Origin: Mycolicibacter terrae
GTDB taxonomy: Bacteria > Actinomycetota > Actinomycetes > Mycobacteriales > Mycobacteriaceae
NCBI RefSeq assembly: GCF_010727125.1
Contig: NZ_AP022564.1
Location: 4,154,001-4,218,000, forward strand
Length of the DNA: 64,000 nt
Reading direction: 5' to 3'
The notes below the pieces were generated by a model, which worked only from the letters and a program-made list of their open reading frames with translations, did not search any database and was not told the origin of the DNA. Each line of letters begins with the position of its first letter. Position 1 is the stretch's first letter. Below are positions 43,095 through 51,658 of this stretch, piece after piece. The translations under genes were made by a program, and so were the position numbers.

Positions 43095-44137
43095 ATCACG
43101 GTCCCGAGACCACCCGCGGCGCGTTCGCCCGCATCGGGAAGCACCGCCGACAGTCGTAGGCAACAACAGTGACAGCCGCGGATTGCTGACCTGCAGCTTG
43201 TGTATGTCTTTTATGCCGATCGGATTCCACTTGTTCATGCCCCACGGTTTCGCGCCGTATCGTTCGGCGTCAATGTGCGGCACCAAGGCCCGTACGTGCT
43301 CGGCCTCGAAGTCGAAGTCAATCCACTTCGCTTGATACCACTTTCCGTCGCGCTGCACCCACCACACATGGCCGGGCGCACCGTTGAACCCCTCGGCGAC
43401 CACTCGAAACCGGTACGCCTCCTGCAGAGTCCAGCTCGGCTGCACTCCCCAGCCGTTGGCCGCGGTGCCACCACCTCGTCCAGACCCGAACTGGCTCCGG
43501 TCACCGGCGACAAATGGCGATGCCATGGCGTCGGCGCCGCAATCGGCCCCATGGGCAGCCCACCACCCGGTCCACTTTGATACGGCGATTGACCGTCGAT
43601 ATCCCAATAGGCGCCGCCCGGCGCCGAGTCAGTGGGGGCGGCGGATCCCACGGGTATTGCCAGGCTGTCGTGATCGTCGCCAACCGCCCGTGCAATGTCG
43701 CCCGGTTCTATTCCGCTATCGCCAGGCCGGTCGGAGTCATCGGTCGGCGCCCTTGGCGGCGCCGCGGGCAGATCGCCGCGGATTGCGTAAGACTCACCGA
43801 GCTTGTGCAGCGCTTCGGCCCGCGCCTGGCTGTCAGCGAGGCCATCAGCGACAACCTTGTGGACTTCTCGGGCCTTGTGGACCAAGAATTGCTGGAACTG
43901 CCGAGCGGCCGCGGCGAGCGGCCGCGGGGTTTCGAGTCCCCGCCAATTGGCGGCAGCCTACTCGATCTCAGCCTCGATGGCGTCGAGACACTGCCGCGAG
44001 GCGCGGTTATGCTCGACAGCACCGCGCAACACCGACTCAAACTCGCTGTCCGCCGCCGCCGTTGCCGCCAGTCGCTGGACCAGTTGGGTTTCCCGGTCCA
44101 GCGCCGCATCGGCGAAAGCACCGAGGACGTCCGCCAC
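43095..44137 (-). pseudogene. Decayed DUF4226-type gene with an unrelated C-terminal domain
   Basis: From GTG 44137 the frame reads VADVLGAFADAALDRETQLV, which aligns with the intact protein at 48970-50040 (MPEVMGAFADAARVREGQLV). TAG at 43958-43960 stands where the intact copy has Gln60 (AEIE-stop-AAANW against AVIRQAASAW). The frame continues through HKAREVHKVV and a Pro/Gly linker, then a shift around 43440-43530 is needed to reach WTLQEAYRFRVVAEGFNG and KWYQAKWIDFDFEAEHV. The end of the gene is unclear; the distal frame runs into the membrane gene at 43094. The C-terminal domain is not DUF6973 and I do not recognise it. Confidence 0.75.
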
Positions 44138-44345
44138 CCGGCAAAGGCAACCGCCGCCCCCGCATCAGCAATTCAGATCTAGTGAGTTGGCGAGGCTACG
44201 CGGCAGCGGTTCCCTTCAAGTTGAGCTGCGGCCTAACCCACACTTGCCACTCGCCGCCCAGTTGGGCGACTTTAAGTCGTCAGTAGCGGGCAGCGGAGGC
44301 GACGACGTAAGCGAAGAAGTGGCATTCGGGTCTACCATCCGCAAG

Positions 44346-44828
44346 GTGACCATGACACCGCCGCCCTGGCCAGCGCCGCCCCCAGTTCAGCCGCGTCGTC
44401 GTTTGGTATTTGCGCTCATGGCGCTAACTACGTTGCTATCGGCTGCTGCTTTAACCACCGCCCTTTTAGCCCTGACAAAGTCTGCGACCGCCTCCACCTA
44501 CACGGCGGCGCAAAGAGCCGCCGCTAAAACAACCATGTGTGACAGATACAAACTTGCTGCTCGTAGCGTCGGGATCGAGACCAAAATTCCGGACAACACC
44601 GCGCTAGCGCGGATTTCTCTCACCAACGGAGCCGTCATGCTTGAAACTGCGGCCATGGATCCGGCGCTCGATACGGACGCTCGCACTGATGTACGTGCGT
44701 TAGCCCTCGCATACCAAGATCTGACGGTCATGGGAACCAATGGCGTAGCCGGAGAAGCGCAGTTCCAGGCCGCGATGGACGCCGTGAACGACAAGGATCG
44801 CGTGATGAAAGAACTCTGCGGTGACTGA
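44346..44828 (+). CDS. Small Pro/Ala-rich membrane protein, ESX-associated
   Basis: 160 residues from GTG 44346 (ATG 44352 also possible). A Pro-rich cytosolic start (TPPPWPAPPPVQPRRR) leads into one transmembrane segment, then a helical domain with two conserved Cys (MCDRYK and KELCGD). The distal frame overlaps the next gene by 8 bp. The coding sequence is clearly less GC-rich than its surroundings, consistent with transfer. Its layout resembles the IS-broken gene at 43094. Function unknown. Confidence 0.7.
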   Translation: MTMTPPPWPAPPPVQPRRRLVFALMALTTLLSAAALTTALLALTKSATASTYTAAQRAAAKTTMCDRYKLAARSVGIETKIPDNTALARISLTNGAVMLETAAMDPALDTDARTDVRALALAYQDLTVMGTNGVAGEAQFQAAMDAVNDKDRVMKELCGD

Positions 44829-47280
44829 TCTACCGCCAGGCGAGTGGTCTCTACTGTTGGTGGGGGCGTGGTGGCCCGCGCCACCGAGCGAACCGACTGC
44901 GGGAAAGATGTATTGGTCTGACCAGGCTGACGTCAAGGGACGTGAGGCCGAGCACGTGCAAAATCAACGCACACAATTCGGATCTCGCAACCACGGCCGT
45001 ACCGCCGAAGACATGGTGGAGCGTTTTCGGGTCGGAAAGGAGCGCCTGCTCGACGCCCAAGAGCACTGTCGGGCCAAGAGTAGCGCCAGTGGCGCTGTGG
45101 CCGATGCGGTGACTGAGCTTCGCAGTCGGTTAAGCGGCATCGCCTCGCAGGGCAACCAAGCGATCAGAGACATCCTTGCGAAAAACGAGCCGGAGACCGC
45201 GAAACTCACTGCGGTGATCAACGCGATCAATAACGCTAACGACGAAGCCGCCACGGCCGGGATGGCCGCCAACAATGCGATCATTGATGCAACCCAGCAG
45301 ATGTTCACCAAAATGGGTGTCGATGCTGGGGCGCGCGAGTGGCTCGAAAAAAATGGGGCTAATTTCGAGGCACCGCCGCGCCGGCCACCACTGACCGCCG
45401 ATGAGATGGTCGCCACTGCGGCCGGTGTCGAAATCACCGATGGGCGAGCCCGCGACGACGAACTTCCGTTCCCGTTTGGAAACGGCGGAGACGGCCAGGC
45501 GGGCGCAGGCTCGATCCCACCGAAAATCGGTGGCGAGAGCGCCGTAGGACCGGCAGCAGGACAAGGCGGTACGGCTAATCCGGCGGACGCAGCGAGCGCA
45601 CCTGGCCCGGTCACCGTTCCGGCGGGGGCCGCCGGAACTGGTGGCGGCAACGACGGCTCCACCGGCAACAACACAAACGGTGGAACAGCAGCAGGAAGCG
45701 CCAGCCACGGGGCCGGTAGCAGCGGCCTGATCAGCAACCCCAGCAGCGGGCCCGCAGCCGGAAACGCCAGCCGAGGAACCAGCAGCAACGAAGGGATCAG
45801 CTACGGGGGCAGCGGGCCCGCAGCCGGAAACGCCAGTCGGGGATTGGACAGCGCCGCGGCCGGCGCCGGTAGCGGAGGATCTGGCATCAGCGGCACACCA
45901 GGCGGGGGGTTCGGGGCCTCCGGTGGCGGTGGATCAGGTAGTGGGCTCGCGGGGGTGTCACCCCTAACGTCCTCCGCGCCAGGGCTCGCTGGAGGCAGCG
46001 GCACACCCGCTACGCCAGCTGGCCTTGCAGGTGGCGGCCCAACCCAGGCATTCGCCTCGGGAATGCCGAGTGGACCCGGGGGCCCGGGCGGTCCGCTGCA
46101 CGGCGGGCTGGATGGCTCCGGCCTTTCCCAGGCATCGGCTCCACAGGTTCCACCGTCGCCGTCGTCGACGCCGATGGCGGGCGGCGTGCTCGGCAACCTC
46201 AGCCATCTGGCCAGCTCCAGCCCGGAGGCCGCTTCCACAGCTCAAACCGCGGGCGCCGCGACGCCGGCGCCCACTCCCGCGTCGCCGCCCATGACTGCCG
46301 GGCCGACCCCCGTGTCATCGGCACCCATCAGCGCGGGTCCGGCCGCAGCATCGGGCCCGTTGCCCGGCTACGGGGCGGATCTGCGCCCGGCAGCGGGCGC
46401 AGCCACGGGGGCCCCCGCAGCGCCTGCCGGTGCGCCTGCGGCGCCGACAACACCGTCGGCGCCAGGTAGCACGACTACCCCCGCTTCGGGTGGGACCACA
46501 GTGGCATCCTCGGGAGACCGTCCCGCACCGGGGAGACCGTCTCCAGCGGCCGGCGGGCAATCGGGGGCGGCGATGGCCGGCGGTATGGCAGCCGGAGGAA
46601 CCGCCGGGGCGGGAGCTGGCACCGCCGCCAAGCGCTTGGCCGAGCACCAGGATTTGCAGCACAAGGTTGACGCCGTCGCCCGTCAGGCTCCGAATCTGGC
46701 TTGGGCAGCCGGATTACGTGATGACGAGACCACGATCGTGGTGGTGACCGATTTGGCCGGCGGCTGGATTCCCCCGACTGTCAAGCTGCCGCCGGGGGTC
46801 GCTTTGCTTGATCCAGCGCACCGCCGCCGTTCCACGAGCGCGATGGACCTGCTGGGCGCGGTGATTGCAGCGGCAACTCATGAGCCCAACACCTACATCA
46901 CCGAAGCCGACCCGGGCGATCCGGTTCCCGGGAGCGGGGAACGGGCGCGCTACGGCCAGCGGCTCGACGAACTGGGGCCGACCTTGATCGACGCCGCCGG
47001 GGCCAGCACGCGTCTGCCGCGCATCGTGCAGACCGTCGCACAAGCGATGGCCCGCAGATCCGGCGTCGCCGACAACGAGGTCGAGCTATTCCGGCAGGTG
47101 GTCGCCGACACCGCTACGCGAGTAGTGTCGGCCTATCCCGAGCACGCTCCCAGGGATGTCGCCGACTGGATGCTGTTGGCCGCCATCGACGCCCTCATCG
47201 AGGGAAGCGAGGAACTCGCCCACTATCACCTGGCGTGGCACCAGGCGGTGGGGGTACCGCACGGAGGGTTTACGCCATGA
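44821..47280 (+). CDS. Large ESX-2-linked protein of Rv3899c/Rv3900c type (DUF5631/5632-like)
   Basis: 819 residues from GTG 44821, translationally coupled to the gene before it. The N-terminus PGEWSLLLVGAWWP opens a long helical domain to about residue 200. A Gly/Ser/Ala/Pro-rich region of some 400 residues follows, with GPAAGNASRG repeated. The C-terminal 220 residues form a folded domain (DETTIVVVTDLAGGWIPP, SAMDLLGAVIAAA, AHYHLAWHQAV) like Rv3899c. In M. tuberculosis these parts are split between Rv3900c and Rv3899c. It is probably an ESX-2 substrate or accessory factor; this is inference from position. Confidence 0.75.
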   Translation: MTDLPPGEWSLLLVGAWWPAPPSEPTAGKMYWSDQADVKGREAEHVQNQRTQFGSRNHGRTAEDMVERFRVGKERLLDAQEHCRAKSSASGAVADAVTELRSRLSGIASQGNQAIRDILAKNEPETAKLTAVINAINNANDEAATAGMAANNAIIDATQQMFTKMGVDAGAREWLEKNGANFEAPPRRPPLTADEMVATAAGVEITDGRARDDELPFPFGNGGDGQAGAGSIPPKIGGESAVGPAAGQGGTANPADAASAPGPVTVPAGAAGTGGGNDGSTGNNTNGGTAAGSASHGAGSSGLISNPSSGPAAGNASRGTSSNEGISYGGSGPAAGNASRGLDSAAAGAGSGGSGISGTPGGGFGASGGGGSGSGLAGVSPLTSSAPGLAGGSGTPATPAGLAGGGPTQAFASGMPSGPGGPGGPLHGGLDGSGLSQASAPQVPPSPSSTPMAGGVLGNLSHLASSSPEAASTAQTAGAATPAPTPASPPMTAGPTPVSSAPISAGPAAASGPLPGYGADLRPAAGAATGAPAAPAGAPAAPTTPSAPGSTTTPASGGTTVASSGDRPAPGRPSPAAGGQSGAAMAGGMAAGGTAGAGAGTAAKRLAEHQDLQHKVDAVARQAPNLAWAAGLRDDETTIVVVTDLAGGWIPPTVKLPPGVALLDPAHRRRSTSAMDLLGAVIAAATHEPNTYITEADPGDPVPGSGERARYGQRLDELGPTLIDAAGASTRLPRIVQTVAQAMARRSGVADNEVELFRQVVADTATRVVSAYPEHAPRDVADWMLLAAIDALIEGSEELAHYHLAWHQAVGVPHGGFTP
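45743..45836 (+). repeat. 28-bp direct repeat within the low-complexity region
   Basis: The 28 bases at 45743-45770 recur exactly at 45809-45836, 66 bp apart, encoding SGPAAGNAS twice. This suggests expansion of the linker by slippage or unequal exchange. Confidence 0.75.
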
Positions 47281-48242
47281 CAGACCCGATCGAAGTCAAT
47301 CCGCTGGACTACCTGGCGATAGCGGCCGGCCTTCCGCCGGTGCCGATCCCGCCGGGTCCAGTCCACCCGGGCGGAACGTCCCCCGTCGACGCCACGATGG
47401 CGGCCTTTGGTGCCGCAACCAACTTGGACCTGGTGGAGACAAACACCCACCTGACCGAAGATCACGCCGATCGCACCGGCCATGCCGCCGACGCGGCCAG
47501 GAAATTCGCCACCAACGAAGCCGACGCGGTATCGAAGTTCCAGGATGTGGCCTCCCAGGGCGACGCCACCATGGCACAGCAAGGTTCCCAGGAAGCCATG
47601 GGCGAAGCGATGCAGGGCATGACCGGGGCGATGCAGGGCATCACCAGCGCACTCAGCGGAGCACTCGGCTCGGTGAGCAAGCTGCCGCAGGGCTTGATGC
47701 AAGCCGGCCAGGGTGCGTTGTCGCCGCTGATGAGCGCGGCGCAGTCCCTGGGCAAGGTCGGACTCGGCGGGGCCGGCGCCACGCTTGCCTCCGACATCAG
47801 TCCCGAGCCCGGCTTGGGTGGCAGTGACTTCGGCACCGGCGGAGGTGGCGGCGGCGGGCTGGGTATGGGCACCACCCCCGCCAGTAACCTCGGCCCGCCC
47901 CCGGTGCCCGGAACCTCCACGCCGACGACCCCCGCCAGCTCGCTGGCGAGCACCGGCGCGGCCGGTCCCACCGGCGGCACGCCCGCAACCGGCGGTGCGG
48001 GCGGCGGCGGCATGATGCCGATGATGCCCGGCGCGGCCGGTGCCGGCGGCAAGGGCGGCAAAGACGACAAAGCCGGCGAGAAGCGCATCGCCGCCCCCGG
48101 CGTTCCCAACGGCCAGCCCGTCAAGGGCCGCACCACGGCCCCGCCGAACGTACCGGTGACGAAGTCCGTCGCGAAGGATGCCGGCCCGACCGGTCTGACG
48201 CCCCTGAAACGCATCGTCGACAAGGACGACTCGTCGAAGTAG
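47277..48242 (+). CDS. EspJ-like ESX-associated protein with a Gly/Pro-rich tail
   Basis: 321 residues from ATG 47277, which overlaps the previous stop as ATGA. The first 150 residues are a helical hairpin-like domain (TNTHLTEDHADRTGHAADAARKF, shortened to its HLTEDHADRTGHA core, then MAQQGSQEAMGEAMQGMTGAMQGITSALSG in pieces), similar in layout to EspJ of ESX-1. The rest is low complexity and ends in a Lys-rich KGGKDDKAGEKR region. Likely secreted or cell-surface; no signal peptide, so ESX export is expected. Confidence 0.65.
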   Translation: MTDPIEVNPLDYLAIAAGLPPVPIPPGPVHPGGTSPVDATMAAFGAATNLDLVETNTHLTEDHADRTGHAADAARKFATNEADAVSKFQDVASQGDATMAQQGSQEAMGEAMQGMTGAMQGITSALSGALGSVSKLPQGLMQAGQGALSPLMSAAQSLGKVGLGGAGATLASDISPEPGLGGSDFGTGGGGGGGLGMGTTPASNLGPPPVPGTSTPTTPASSLASTGAAGPTGGTPATGGAGGGGMMPMMPGAAGAGGKGGKDDKAGEKRIAAPGVPNGQPVKGRTTAPPNVPVTKSVAKDAGPTGLTPLKRIVDKDDSSK

Positions 48243-48417
48243 CGACTCAGCCCAGCCCAGGAAGCGCTGAATCACTAACAGCTTCAACCCTTCTTGGCAG
48301 GATCTGCGGTGCAGACAGCTAGAAAGGTCTTGCCGTCCTGAGCGGCGACGGCGTCATCACGTCACCGCGTCATCGGCACCCACCGGTCCCCGCTGGCTAA
48401 CGTCGTCGAAGTGACCG

Positions 48418-48457
48418 CGCGGCGGCAACGCCACGAGGATTGGTGGTTGCCGCCGCG
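48418..48457. terminator. Bidirectional hairpin between the EspJ-like gene and the lipoprotein gene
   Basis: A perfect 12-bp stem (CGCGGCGGCAAC and its inverse) with a 16-base loop that can pair further. It lies in the 269-bp gap between convergent stops (48242 and 48512). Nothing else was seen in that gap. Confidence 0.65.
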
Positions 48458-48511
48458 TCGTCTATTCGCCAGGGACGTGTGGTGTTAGGCCGACCGATGA
48501 ACTCGCGGGAT

Positions 48512-48967
48512 CTACTCGCCCGCCGGTGGCAACGTCAGCTGTAGAAACCCTCCACCCCACGGTTGCACGATCACCTCGTTGGGCCAACTCACGCGATGGT
48601 CCTGCCCCCGCAGGTAGTCGCCGCTGACACCGACGGCCTTGACCGGCTTCCCGTGGTCCTCGAAGACCAACAGACTGGCTTTGGATTCAAAAAAATTCGA
48701 CCGGATCACCGGTGCGCCGACAGTTTTCTCGATGGACTCCCGGTCGGTGTATTCATGAAACAGATGCACCTCATCCCAGGGCCACGAGGTGAAGTCGCTC
48801 AGTCTGCCCGACTTACCTTGATGCAGAAGGCTTTCCAAGCCGTTGTTGAGCCGTTGATTGTTGTAGTCGATGTCCATCGATTTCCTCGTCAGCCCGCAAC
48901 TCGTCACCAACATGCACAGCAATAGGACACTAAGCGCACTGCGTATCGGCGTTGCTCTGCTCACCAC
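48512..48967 (-). CDS. Lipoprotein, probable immunity partner of the DUF6973 protein
   Basis: 151 residues from GTG 48967 (GTG 48964 also possible). The N-terminus ALSVLLLCMLVTSC ends in a lipobox with Cys at about residue 24, so it should be anchored on the outer face of the membrane. The mature domain is small, with Trp/Asp-rich segments (TSWPWDEVHLFHEY). The start lies 2 bp after the stop of the DUF4226-DUF6973 gene, so both are co-translated. This placement and small exported domain suit an immunity protein; no homologue is recognised. Confidence 0.72.
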   Translation of the reverse strand: MVSRATPIRSALSVLLLCMLVTSCGLTRKSMDIDYNNQRLNNGLESLLHQGKSGRLSDFTSWPWDEVHLFHEYTDRESIEKTVGAPVIRSNFFESKASLLVFEDHGKPVKAVGVSGDYLRGQDHRVSWPNEVIVQPWGGGFLQLTLPPAGE

Positions 48968-48969
48968 GG

Positions 48970-50040
48970 TCAGTACCCTCCTGCCGACGTTCCGTAGCCG
49001 CCAGGCTGGCCGGGGTCGTAGATCCCACCGGGCCCGGCGCCGGTTGGTGTTGACGCCTGACCCGGTACCGCCACTTGCGTCGTCGTGCCGGCCTCGCCCC
49101 AGGCAATGGTGTTGCTCCAGGCCAGCTTCTCGCCGCCGGGCGCGATCACGACAGTGTCGCCTCTGGTGACAGCCTGTTGCACTAGGTCGGCCAGCTGCGC
49201 CGGAGTTGCACCCGGATTAGCCGTTGCGATACTTCGTCCGATTTCGTTGTTGTACAGATCCATCGCCTCAGCGGTGGCCGGGTTGTTGGGCAGCCGTTCG
49301 TGCGCAGTCGCGAAGTCGCGGGTCCAGTTCTCGCCGAATCGCTGCGTCATCAAGGCATTCCAGTATGCGTGCCGGAAGGCGTCGGTGTGGTTGTCGGCGG
49401 TGTCGTTGGGGCCATTCTGGGGCGCGAAACGCACCTTGGCTTCAGTTGCGGCGGCTTCTTTGATCTGGTTCAGATCCCGCAGCGCAAACGGCGAGAGGTC
49501 CTCGAGCATGCGCGCCTCGCCCGCGGTCACGTGCACCGGGTCGGTGGCCAAACTAAGTGGCCACGGCGGCTCCCAATCGCGTTCGCCATCGGGATCCTCC
49601 GACACCTGGTACTTGGTCAAGATCTGTTCAAGCGGGTCGACCGGTGGCGGGCCGTGTAGCGGGACATCGACCGATTGGACAGTTCGGTCCCCACCCAGCG
49701 GATAGCGTCCGGTCAGCGCCTGCACCTGCGCCGCGCGGCGCTGGCTGTCGGCCGCGGCGTCGGCCACGATCTTGTGGATCTCGCGGGTCTTGCCGGCCAG
49801 GTACGCCTGGAACTGGCGTGCGCCCACCGGCGTATCGAGGCCCGGCCAGGCGGACGCAGCCTGTCGGATCACGGCTTCCAGCGCGTCGAGGCGCTGCCGC
49901 GACTGCAGGTTGAACTGGTGAGCACCGCGCAGGATCTCCTCGAAGGCGCGGTCCAGCTCCACCGACGTCGCCAACCGCTGCACCAGTTGGCCTTCACGCA
50001 CCCGCGCCGCGTCGGCGAATGCCCCCATCACCTCTGGCAT
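48970..50040 (-). CDS. DUF4226-DUF6973 protein, candidate ESX-exported polymorphic toxin
   Basis: 356 residues. Residues 1-110 are helical and match the DUF4226 type (FADAARVREGQLVQRL, SRQRLDALEAVIRQ, REIHKIVADAAADSQRRA), a domain found near mycobacterial ESX substrates. A Pro-rich linker follows. Residues about 185-300 carry the DUF6973 pattern: HTDAFRHAYWNAL (218-230) and DLYNNEIGRS (261-270). The His/Asp cluster could be an active site. No signal peptide. It is on the strand opposite to the ESX genes. A broken paralogue at 44137 shares only the N-terminal domain, which is how polymorphic toxins vary. Toxicity is inference. Confidence 0.7.
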   Translation of the reverse strand: MPEVMGAFADAARVREGQLVQRLATSVELDRAFEEILRGAHQFNLQSRQRLDALEAVIRQAASAWPGLDTPVGARQFQAYLAGKTREIHKIVADAAADSQRRAAQVQALTGRYPLGGDRTVQSVDVPLHGPPPVDPLEQILTKYQVSEDPDGERDWEPPWPLSLATDPVHVTAGEARMLEDLSPFALRDLNQIKEAAATEAKVRFAPQNGPNDTADNHTDAFRHAYWNALMTQRFGENWTRDFATAHERLPNNPATAEAMDLYNNEIGRSIATANPGATPAQLADLVQQAVTRGDTVVIAPGGEKLAWSNTIAWGEAGTTTQVAVPGQASTPTGAGPGGIYDPGQPGGYGTSAGGY

Positions 50041-50154
50041 AGCGCAAAAACTACCCGCATCACCGTCGTCACGTCACCGCTGATGACTGGTTACCGCAGG
50101 CTGACGCCAGTATTGTCGTCGCGTGCGGTTGTCGATCAAAGGAGCAGCCAGGTC

Positions 50155-51654
50155 ATGCCGCTGAGCCTGTCGAACCGGGACCAGAACTCCGGTCACCTGT
50201 TCTACAACCGTCGGTTGCGCGCAGCCACCACCAAATTCTCGGTGCGCATGAAGCACGACGACCGCAAGCAGACCGCCGCGATCGTGCTGTCCATCGTGCT
50301 GATCTTCATCGGCATGGGCTGGATGCTGCTGCTGAACGTGCTGCGCCCGGCCGGAATCGTGCGGACATCGGCAATCGTGGGTGACCGTGACTCCGGCGCG
50401 ATCTACGCCCGCATCGACGGCCGGCTGTATCCGGCCCTCAACATGACCTCGGCGCGACTCGCGGTCGGCAACGCCGAGCTTCCCACCTGGGTCAAACCCG
50501 CGGAGATCGCCAAGTACCCAACGGGGCCGATGATCGGTATCCCCGGCGCGCCGGCGTCGTTGATCGCCAGTACGGGCGCCCCGTCGGCGTGGGCGGTGTG
50601 CGACACCGCGGGGTCACCGCGCCGAGCCGAGCCGCCCGTGGTGACGGCCATCGCGGGATCGCTGAGCCACGCCGGCCGCGCGGCGCCGCTGGCTCCCGAT
50701 GCCGCGGTGCTGACCCGCTTTCAGGGCGCCACCTATGTGATCTGGGGCGGCAAGCGATCCCAGGTCGACCCGGCCGACCGGGCGATCACCCTGAGCCTGG
50801 GTATCGACCCCGGGACGACGGTTCCGGTGGAGATGTCGCGGGCACTGTTCGACGCCCTGCCCAGCACCGAACCGCTGCGGGTTCCGATGATCCCGCAGGC
50901 GGGCACACCGTCGCAGTGGGTGCCGGGGTCCCAGGTCGGGGCGGTGCTGGAGACCCGCACGGCCGGCGGCGGCTCCCAGTTCTACGTGCTGGTGCCCGAC
51001 GGGGTCCAGAAGATCACCAGCTTCGTGGCCGACCTGATCCGCAGCGCGAACTCGTTCGGATCGGTGGCGCCGCTGGTGATCAGCCCCGACAAGCTGGTCA
51101 ACATCCCCGAAGTGGGCACCCTGCCGGTCGACTACTACCCCAACAGCCGGCTGAAGTTCGTCGACACCGCCGCCGACCCGACGACGTGCGTCGGATGGGA
51201 GAAGGCCTCAACCGATCGTCAGGCCCGGATCACCGTGTTCAACGGCCGCGGCCTGCCGGTGTCGCCGGGCATGGACAACCGGATCGTCCGGTTGGTGCGC
51301 GACGATCGCACGCCGGGATCGGTGGTGGCCAACCAGGTGCTGGTGTTGCCCGGCGCCACCAATTTCGTGACGTCGACCAGCGCACTGCTCGAGTCGGATT
51401 CGCGCGAGACCCTGTTCTGGGTGTCCCCCAACGGGGTTCGGTACGGGATCGCCGCCGAGGACGAGACATTGCGTGGCCTCGGACTGGACCCGGCCTCCGC
51501 GCAGCAGGCTCCGTGGCCGCTGCTGCGCACCTTCGCGGCCGGCCCGGAACTGTCGCGGCATGCCGCCCTGCTGGCCCGCGACACTGTGGCGTCCACCGGC
51601 GCGGTGATGCCGGTGGCACCCAATAACCAGCAGGCCATCCCGGGAGGGCACTGA
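50155..51654 (+). CDS. eccB2: ESX-2 membrane component EccB2
   Basis: 499 residues from ATG 50155, with AAAGGAG at 50138; the open frame back to 49675 is the shadow of the toxin-like gene. A cytosolic N-terminus, one transmembrane segment (about 41-62), then a large periplasmic part with EccB repeats. M. tuberculosis EccB2 has 495 residues. EccB anchors the complex in the periplasm and has been reported to have ATPase activity. Four bases separate it from eccC2. Confidence 0.93.
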   Translation: MPLSLSNRDQNSGHLFYNRRLRAATTKFSVRMKHDDRKQTAAIVLSIVLIFIGMGWMLLLNVLRPAGIVRTSAIVGDRDSGAIYARIDGRLYPALNMTSARLAVGNAELPTWVKPAEIAKYPTGPMIGIPGAPASLIASTGAPSAWAVCDTAGSPRRAEPPVVTAIAGSLSHAGRAAPLAPDAAVLTRFQGATYVIWGGKRSQVDPADRAITLSLGIDPGTTVPVEMSRALFDALPSTEPLRVPMIPQAGTPSQWVPGSQVGAVLETRTAGGGSQFYVLVPDGVQKITSFVADLIRSANSFGSVAPLVISPDKLVNIPEVGTLPVDYYPNSRLKFVDTAADPTTCVGWEKASTDRQARITVFNGRGLPVSPGMDNRIVRLVRDDRTPGSVVANQVLVLPGATNFVTSTSALLESDSRETLFWVSPNGVRYGIAAEDETLRGLGLDPASAQQAPWPLLRTFAAGPELSRHAALLARDTVASTGAVMPVAPNNQQAIPGGH

Positions 51655-51658
51655 GGCG

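Noticed and set aside
44262..44285. Operator-like GACTTTAAGTC before the membrane protein gene
   Set aside because: Odd-length near-palindrome, not repeated elsewhere, and unlike the TTTGTAAAGT sites.
43803..44345. Plus-strand extension of the membrane protein frame
   Set aside because: It is antisense to the decayed DUF4226 gene, whose alignment with the intact copy explains this stretch.
45600..46600. CRISPR or satellite array in the repetitive DNA
   Set aside because: Repeats are irregular and coding (Gly/Ser/Ala/Pro linker); only one exact 28-bp pair was found.
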